From Tubulanus polymorphus (taxonomy: Eukaryota > Nemertea > Palaeonemertea > Tubulaniformes > Tubulanidae), in contig NC_134026.1 in assembly GCF_964204645.1 (NCBI RefSeq), positions 28,724,650 to 28,788,649 of the forward strand: DNA of 64,000 nucleotides, in the 5' to 3' direction. Below, in pieces: positions 53,761 through 64,000 of the stretch; position 1 is the stretch's first letter; the number at the start of each line of letters is the position of its first letter. The notes below the pieces were generated by a model, which worked only from the letters and a program-made list of their open reading frames with translations, was not told where the DNA came from and searched no databases. The position numbers were made by a program, and so were the translations under genes.

Positions 53761-55274
53761 ATGGCGACTATGTTACGGCCCGCTGCATCCCGTTTAGGAA
53801 CCGCTTTTAAGCTTTCATCACGGCTTTTTGTAGCCCAACAACGAACTAGAAATTATGCCGACATGGCTTTCACATTCGCCAGTCCCAGCGAGGTTCGTAT
53901 TCAACGGAATTATTGTCGAAAAATAGAATTTTATTGGGAGAATTTCTCAGTCAAAGTTTAATTCAATTAAAATGATTTTATTGCCCTTTTTCTTGATTTA
54001 GGTATTGTACAACAAGGCGGCCGTGAAACAAGTCGACGTTCCCTCGATGAGTGGTAGTTTTGGTATTCTACCCGAGCATGTACCATCATTAGCCGTTCTT
54101 AAACCAGGAGTGGTTACCGTTTATGAGGAAGATGGTTCACAAAATAAATATTTTGGTATGCACAAGGCATTTAATTTTTCAGAGGCAGCAGCAGCAGTGT
54201 ATGCATATTTCTTTGAGTATTAATCTGTAGCCCTTAGTTCTGATACAAATAGTCACAGGGGCCTGACACCGGTATCCTAGGTACTGTATCAAAATTCTTT
54301 GAGATATATATTTTTTTACAGTACCTAGGATACTGGGGTCAAAAACATGTTGCATCTGGCCCCAGTGAAATAAGTGGGCACTTTTTTAAAGCATGCTGAT
54401 AAAAACTGTCCTTGTTACAGTTCATTTGTTAGCAATTCATTAAAAATCCTGAACACTACTGTAGTCTTAAGTGATCAAAATGGGAAGAATGGCGATTAAA
54501 TATTGATTGTTGAGAGGGTTAAACTGCATTAATACGGCTCATTTATGAGTTAGGATATGCTGAAAGTGTTAGATGGCGCTACCGTGCTGTATATCCGAAT
54601 TTGACCAGAAAATCTGTAGATTTAATAAAGTGAAGTGTTGATTTATTTTTGATGTTATTTATTCATACAGTAAGCAGTGGTTCTGTTACAATCAATGATG
54701 ATTCATCAGTACAGGTATTGGCCGAAGAAGCTGTTCCAGTTGATCAACTCGATGCCCAGGTAAAAACTACTATTGTTCCTGGCTATTAATACATATTTTT
54801 CAAATTTGAATGTTCAGTTTTGTTACTTGATTTAGGTCTCAAAATGACCAGAATTGATGGGCAGTTCCCCTGTCTTCCCATTCAGGTTGCCATTCATCAA
54901 GACAAAATATTGCTAAAACCTGAAAATTTGACTCGTCCTCGTGGAAATTGCATATTTTCAGATTTATTCCTTCAAAATATCTAACACTGAGGGTGGAACC
55001 CCGCTTATGGCCTGACAAAATGTGCTTTATCGGAAAAAATATCTTTTCTTCTTCTGTCTTCCAATTTCGCTAGATCTGCTCCTTTCATCATTATCCGTAC
55101 TATTTTTGTGTATGAGTGTTAGATGTTTTATTTCTTATTTTATAGATGATTCGCGATGGTATGACGAAGGCATCGCAGGATCTCACATCTGCATCAACCG
55201 ACGTAGCCAAGGCAGAAGCCGAAATAGCCATTGAATGTTACGATTCTCTATTGAAAGCCATGGACACTCATTAA
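53761..55274 (+). CDS. ATP5F1D: ATP synthase F1 subunit delta, mitochondrial
   Basis: This is the delta subunit (bacterial epsilon) of the central stalk of F1, linking the gamma rotor to the c-ring. The start at 53761 gives MATMLRPAASRLGTAFKLSS, rich in arginine, serine and alanine and without acidic residues: a mitochondrial import signal. The mature part begins near YADMAFTFASPSEV. The beta-sandwich follows: QVDVPSMSGSFGILPEHVPS and LKPGVVTVYEEDG, then VSSGSVTINDDSSVQVLAEE, then the two C-terminal helices (MIRDGMTKASQDL, AEAEIAIECYDSLLKAM). There are four coding exons; length is near the family's 168 residues. An intron holds a MITE at 54254-54367. Confidence 0.96.
54246..54375. mobile_element. 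Third, degraded copy of the CACAGGGACTTG MITE
   Basis: The left end is CACAGGGGCCTGACACC, the right end TCTGGCCCCAGTG. Inside, GGTATCCTAGGTACTGTA pairs with TACAGTACCTAGGATACTGG, sharing the GTATCCTAGGTACT core with the copy at 37898. The flanks CAAATAGT and AAATAAGT agree only partly. It lies in an ATP5F1D intron. Confidence 0.72.
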
Positions 55275-55437
55275 TACTAACTAAACTCTTAGCGCGTGTT
55301 GTGTGAAAATTACGAATTATTTATAGAATTAAAATGAAGGTTTTCCCGGCCTGATTTGAATATTCCAATGATATGTCTTGAAAAATGGTAGTTTGTACAA
55401 ATAACACTGCAGAATAATACCAGGCAGTTTACTTGTT

Positions 55438-55443
55438 AATAAA
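55438..55443 (+). terminator. Polyadenylation signal of ATP5F1D
   Basis: AATAAA about 165 bp past the stop. Confidence 0.6.
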
Positions 55444-55783
55444 AATAGGTTTTCAAATGATATCTAAAATATCTTGTCCTCTGTGAGATGGGATTTTTTT
55501 TCTTTCATCTCGGGTCTTCCAGTGGCAATTTTTTTCCAAAGTGTATTTGCTGATGAAACTAAGGTAAGCTATAACCGATGATCACTACGTAACAGATGGT
55601 TGCAGAACTTTGAATTTACTTTATTCAAACATATTTTAGAATAATGAATTTTTTTTATAAGAACATATCATAACAGTTAATATATACACAGTACTGTAAT
55701 ACGATGCCGTTTTTCAGCCATAGTTTTCAATCTCTGCCATTATTTCGGTTGATGGAGTAAATTGGCCTGTGACTTTGATTATT

Positions 55784-56269
55784 TCACATTTTAGCAGGAA
55801 CTGAAAATACAAAACAATTTTGAAACGACTGGACGAACTCGAATGTTATCGGATTAGATATTCATCGGTCTTTTTACTTACTTTCAACAATTTCGTTTTG
55901 TCTTTCAAATTGCGGACATGCCATTAGTGTACAACCGGCGACTCCTGGATGGGCGCTACAGAAACACGAGTTGCAATCGTTCTTGAATACGAGTCCGATA
56001 TCTTTTTCACCGTTACACACTTCTTTCGGTGTTCCGTATATCGGTGGACATCCTATTCTAGTACAGGCAGCTAGTCCCGGCGCATTGGAACAAGTGCAAT
56101 AATTACAGTCGTGTTTGAAGTGTTTACCGCTGTCTTCGGGACCGTGGCAGATTCCTTTCGGCGTTCCAGTCAGTTCATTGTTGTGACCGCCTATTGGTCG
56201 CGGTACAGCAGGAACTACCCGACATGTGATGCTCACAATCAGCGCAGAGAATACAACAAATTTCAACAT
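55784..56269 (-). CDS. Secreted protein with two pacifastin-like cysteine domains
   Basis: The start at 56269 gives a signal peptide (MLKFVVFSALIVSITCRVVP). Two repeats follow: CHGPEDSGKHFKHDCNYCTC then PGLAACTRIGCP, and CNGEKDIGLVFKNDCNSCFC then PGVAGCTLMACP. The pattern C-x13-C-x2-C-x-C-x8-C-x4-C with DCNxCxC and CTxxxC is that of pacifastin light-chain domains, small serine-protease inhibitors held by three disulfides. A donor follows VES (about 55880), and a short second exon (55784-55800) adds a few residues and a stop. The mature protein is about 110 residues. Protease inhibition outside the cell is inferred; reactive-site residues cannot be judged by eye. Pacifastins are best known from arthropods. 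Confidence 0.75.
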
Positions 56270-57222
56270 TTTTCCTGAAAGAACAATTTCAATATCACAC
56301 TGTTTGATAATTTTTTGATGCGATAAACGCCTACAAAGCGTAAAATATTACCTAATGACGCCCCCCACGCCCAAGCTGACGCGTATATTTTTTTCTGATT
56401 CAGATTCTACAGACAGTTGGAAAACTGGAGTAACCAGTATATATTCAAGGATATATCTAAGGCCCCGTTTGCATATACCGGTATTCACCGAAACTAGCAT
56501 TTTTATGAAATAAATTTTGTTGAAAAACCGACGAAGGGTTTAAAATCACTGATACATAACACAAATTGCCCAGTTAATTAAATTTCGATCGAACAAATGC
56601 TTTATAACTGCATTAGAAAAGGAAAATCTTATTACAAAAATTTGAATTTTTTTCGAAAATCTAGACTCACCTTCAGTTTGGCACTTCTCGTAGCTTGTGC
56701 ACTTTTCTACTTCTCTAACCCGTACTGGATCGAAATGATATGATACGATTTATTATATACTGACCCGATAATGATAATTGTAATCATTCGGTCATAAAAC
56801 ATTTTGCCAAAGAGTTGACCTAATATTTATATGCCTCTTGATAGCTAGTCAGGCCGGAATTCGGTAATTCGACTCGAGACTCGTGAAAATATTATGGGGT
56901 GAAAAAAACTGCCTTAAAGTGCACACTTTTCGATCACGCATAAAAATGAAATAATAGATCATCGATAATTTTCCATTATCTGAAAAAGGTTCTGGTCACT
57001 CATTGAAATATGGAAAGGCTATTTAAATGAGGTTTTCGCACTAAGACGAATCATCGCCGCAGCTGTGCAGTTTATCGGCAGGATTCGAGCCTAAAGCAGT
57101 GAAGTGATGATCCTCTGGTGGAGAGAAACTAATAGCAACAGTTTGACAAGTTCTGTTGACGTTTATACATGTCATTTGTCATGTTTTGTCGCCGTTACTA
57201 ACTAATTATCGTGCACAGAGTT
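56270..57222. promoter_or_regulatory. Upstream region of the pacifastin-like gene (-) and CCDC149 (+)
   Basis: The start codons are 954 bp apart and divergent. Near 56440 the plus strand has ATATATTCAAGGATATATC, AT-rich, and at 56750 TATTATATACTG. Nothing coding is supported. Because one side is a secreted protein gene and the other a housekeeping-type gene, shared control is less likely here. Confidence 0.35.
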
Positions 57223-60965
<3,743 letters not shown>

Positions 60966-61054
60966 GGTAGTCAGTGCTGTATCTAGTCAAAGTATTATGT
61001 AACGCAACAAACATTGTTGACATATTTTTTTGTATGGAATAATGGAACATTCAT

Positions 61055-61235
61055 TCCGTCTATCAATCTACGGTCCTTTTCAATTGTGGTCTTACAGAAG
61101 AGCAATTATCTGTTCTTCTCTTACGACAATCGCGTTTGGAAGTATTTGTCAATTCTACCGGCAGAAATCTTCTATAGAGAAGAATATTCCGTCTCCTGGA
61201 AGAGCGCAATTGAAAAGGCCCTGATAGAAACGGTT
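61055..61235. mobile_element. Imperfect foldback element in the CCDC149 3' region
   Basis: CCTTTTCAATTG (61075-61086) is matched exactly in reverse complement by CAATTGAAAAGG (61207-61218). The similarity continues on both sides: TGGTCTTACAGAAGAG against CGCTCTTCCAGGAGAC after inversion. The arms are about 60-70 bp around a central part of about 50 bp. Confidence 0.5.
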
Positions 61236-61389
61236 GAAATGAAAATGGCTGCTCCCACCCGTGACTGGTCTTACGTGGTGGATGATACCATATCGAATTG
61301 ATGTAAGCACTGAGCTGGTTCACTCAGTCATATCTTGACGAACTAAATCGGCAAACTGAGTTGATCGATCTTAAATGAATTAGGGATTT

Positions 61390-61448
61390 GTATGTATATG
61401 TATGTATATGTATGTTTATGTATGTTTATGTATGTGTATGTATGCATG
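61390..61448. repeat. TATGTATG microsatellite
   Basis: Tandem units of about 10 bp (TATGTATGTA, TTTATGTATG), about six copies, in the CCDC149 3' region. Confidence 0.8.
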
Positions 61449-61996
61449 TTTGTTATTGTTATATGATATGCTACCGCAGTGATGTGTTGATATTTCCATA
61501 TCATTGAATCCTGTCACCCAGGAGTCTTGGGAGTCATGTGTTACCGACTGGACTATTGTCAGTGTGAGAGCTGTTACGAACAAGTTTGAACTTTTATCAT
61601 TTGAATGCATTTCTAGTCAGAGACATCACAGTTGATAACGATTGAATATTTATTCATCGTTCCATTTAACGTTATTATTACGTAACATAAATATATAATT
61701 GTGCGAATATTGTTTATTTATGAATTATTAGAAAGGTTTTGTTATTTGGGAGACTTCATCGTTCAGACCATGTTATTACTGATTGATAATATAGCCTAGT
61801 TTAGTAGGTCTATATAGACCTATAATAGATAGTGTAAGTTATTTAGACGCGTGATCTGAGGTTATTATACATGTTTGTGTCGATTGTTAATTCCGTTATT
61901 ACAAAGGTTTAATCGCTCTAGATTATGTACGATAATGTGACATATTACGAGTAAATTTCCAAACCAAACACATCGTATTTGTTCAGTGACATGGTA

Positions 61997-62002
61997 AATA
62001 AA
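61997..62002 (+). terminator. Polyadenylation signal, probably of CCDC149
   Basis: AATAAA about 1 kb past the CCDC149 stop, in plus-strand orientation and followed by no other plus-strand gene. Confidence 0.4.
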
Positions 62003-62263
62003 ATACTATTTTCTAAAAAAAGCAACATAAATGCACTCTCGTTTGATTAATTCTGGTCCACAAAAGACGTCTTTTGATTTCATTTTACGCCGTAACTCGT
62101 TCCAACTAAAGTTGATAACGCAGTGAAATATGACGAATAAAGGATTCTCGTTCCCTGGCTACTGGTCATTCGTAGAACTCTGTTCATTACGTTTTCTTGC
62201 ACGGCCCTCTCTGGAAAGAGTAAAACAGCATGAAGGAATGGCATCCACCGTATCAGTGACTGG

Positions 62264-63194
62264 TTACGTGTATGATATCGGACCTTCTTGGCTCTCGTCC
62301 GTTGGGTCCAGTTTATCATTCCAAAGAGCTGCTGATAAATCACTTCCACACTTGCCAGTGGTGGCATTGCGAGTATACCCGACAACGCACGCGCAATAAT
62401 GACCTCCTACTGAATTCCTGCAAAACTCATAACCTTTCGTGCAGTTATTCAGGTTTTCGGCGCATTCGTCAATATCTGTAACAGATATCAATTACCAGAT
62501 AGTCAATACATGTTTATAATATTTTCTTGAGGAATGCCCAGAAAGGACGTACCAATACATAACTCATAACGCATGTCCCATTTGAAACCAGCATTGTCCG
62601 CTTCACAATCGCATGTATAGTTCATTCTATTCTTCACTAAATCATCAAAACTAGTATTTTCTTGGAATTTCACTTCACACGATGATGCAGATCCAATTCC
62701 ATGGCACGGATTCTCGCAGTGGTTATCGGAAAAACAGGTTGCTTTATATTCGTCTGGTAGACGTTCTCTATCCTCTAAAGAGTTGAGTGTTACTGCCGCT
62801 TTCCGCTCAAATTTCTTGCCGAAACACGGATCTGAAAATGGATACAAAACTTTTATTCTGAGAGCATTCCATGAGAAAGCGCAGATTATATCAGTCATTT
62901 TTTTTGTTCCCCAAATACGAAATTCTCACAAATATTTGTTTCGGTAGAATTCGATCAAAACGGCACAGTTCTGCAGATTTCTGACGACTAACGTCATTTT
63001 GATTTCTATTTCTATTTCAAACCTGGACAAAAGACATGGTAAGCAGCCATATAAGGCTGTTTGAATTTATCAAAATGAAGCCATTTGTCGAGATGTCGGA
63101 ATCGCCTTCCACAAGTCTTACAACCGTCTGCAAAATGTTTCAGTTCTTTATGTCTGGCTAACGTGTACCAACACATATAATACGACGCAGTTGC
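62264..63194 (-). CDS. 3' part of a secreted cysteine-rich protein with a calcium-binding EGF domain
   Basis: Three exons splice in phase: 63023-63194, 62553-62831 and 62264-62475. The first gives MCWYTLARHKELKHF and CKTCGRRFRHLDKWLHFDKF, a cysteine-bearing region I do not recognise. The second has FGKKFERKAAVTLNSLEDRE and further cysteines (CFSDNHCENPCHG, NYTCDCEADNAGFKW). The third is a calcium-binding EGF module: DIDECAENLNNC, EFCRNSVGGHYCACVVGY, ending C and then about 26 residues to the stop at 62264. The DIDEC start and the N-x-x-x-G-x-Y/F-x-C core are typical of cbEGF. The protein is extracellular. No upstream exon or signal peptide could be fixed in 63195-64000, so the gene is probably incomplete in this window. 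Confidence 0.65.
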
Positions 63195-64000
63195 CTAAAA
63201 ACAAACACAATATGATATTCCCATCATAATAAACTTGTCAGAATAATGTACTATTTTATTTATCAAATGTCACGTCGAGTGTATTTGCCGACATTATAGA
63301 TGGATGATACTCGTCGCTACCACATAGGAATTGGGAAACGTGTTGAATTCGCATTACGGGTAACTGGTGATGTGATCCAGGGTGACGGGAGGGGAGGGGT
63401 AAGATCCCCGGTGTGATAAATGTCTACAGCCGAAGATGATTGAGGCGTAAATATGGCCGCTGTGAATTTAAGCTGCTAACAAATTTTCTTGTCAACAATA
63501 TTCAGAAATATTCATCGACACATTTTCGAGTATGCCGGTGTCTTATCGCTGAGATATTTCTAATTTCCATTTTCTTGCGTCGTGAGAAGCGATCAATTTC
63601 AACAGGTTGTTGTTGCATGTCGTAAATCGGATTCAATTTATAAGCGTACTTTATTTCTCTTCTAATTATTGGGTTCATGGGGAGTTGACGTACGATAGTC
63701 ATTTTAAGTCGTTTGTCTTAATACCGGTGGAGCAAGAAACAGACATTTTCACGCAGTTTCTGCGCGTTCTAATTACCTCAATTTTTTTCTCAAGTCGATT
63801 AAAGTTCATGGGGAAAAAGTCGTCAAGGATAATGGAATTAGATCTTAATGGAGATGTCAGAGAACATCACGAAACTGTCAAAGTATATAGAATGTTGGCT
63901 GCAGTGTTGATAGTGTCGCATTACGGGGATGATCGTAGGAATTTTCACTCACCCGGAAATGAAATCGTTCTATAAACGAATTGAACGGATTATAGAAGTT
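63195..64000. other. Right edge, no supported gene
   Basis: Upstream exons of the EGF-like gene may lie here or beyond the window. A plus-strand open frame of 122 codons at 63607-63975 has no recognisable domain, signal peptide or conserved block, and is treated as chance. Confidence 0.35.

Larger units (their letters stand above)
60966..62263. other. 3' region of CCDC149 and spacer
   Basis: It contains a foldback element (61055-61235), a TATGTATG-type microsatellite (61390-61448) and an AATAAA at 61997-62002 that would give a 3' untranslated region of about 1 kb. Frames within the foldback are not conserved coding. Confidence 0.45.

Noticed and set aside
60966-61301. Frames of 64-95 codons after the CCDC149 stop
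   Set aside because: They fall in a foldback element and its flanks, and show no conserved motif.
63607-63975. Plus-strand frame of 122 codons at the right edge
   Set aside because: No conserved block, no domain and no splice context; likely chance.

Overview
The window is nuclear DNA from an animal. Genes are split by many short introns with GT/AG borders, the sequence is AT-rich, AATAAA signals follow stop codons, and almost every protein recognised is a bilaterian one (tankyrase with five ankyrin clusters, LZTR1, golgin-160, GINS4, CLCC1, CCDC149). A small secreted GON-domain protein and a two-domain pacifastin-like protein, with vertebrate-like versions of the housekeeping genes, suggest a non-arthropod marine invertebrate, probably a lophotrochozoan. 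That placement is inference. Nothing bacterial, viral or organellar was seen. || Layout, left to right. 1-108 (-): first exon of a membrane or secreted protein that runs off the window. 1112-5183 (-): KRI1 ribosome-biogenesis factor, head to head with 5696-8355 (+) CLCC1, an ER membrane protein. 9847-13305 (+): ornithine decarboxylase. 14771-18446 (-): an XRCC1-N-domain protein ending in two UBZ-type zinc fingers, head to head with 19010-23326 (+) LZTR1. 24191-24325 (+): orphan last exon of a GON-domain gene whose complete copy is at 25484-26802 (+); their 3' flanks are also duplicated. 28774-29534 (+): DUSP23 phosphatase. 31046-38368 (-): golgin GOLGA3. 40747-41778 (-): glycogen-targeting PP1 subunit (PPP1R3 type). 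42654-44862 (-): GINS4/SLD5, head to head with 45279-51498 (+) tankyrase. 52580-53340 (-): C7orf50-like nucleolar protein, head to head with 53761-55274 (+) mitochondrial ATP synthase delta subunit. 55784-56269 (-): pacifastin-like secreted protein, divergent from 57223-60965 (+) CCDC149. 62264-63194 (-): 3' part of a secreted EGF-like protein. || The genes form no common pathway. What recurs is the layout: four pairs of housekeeping genes start head to head with about 420-565 bp between start codons, which suggests shared two-way promoters. Introns and spacers carry many small non-autonomous DNA transposons. The clearest is a family with ends CACAGGGACTTG and 8-bp target duplications, present three times, each time inside an intron. 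|| Protein identities rest on remembered family sequence and visible motifs, with no database search. Exon borders were read by eye and may be off by a few bases where not stated.
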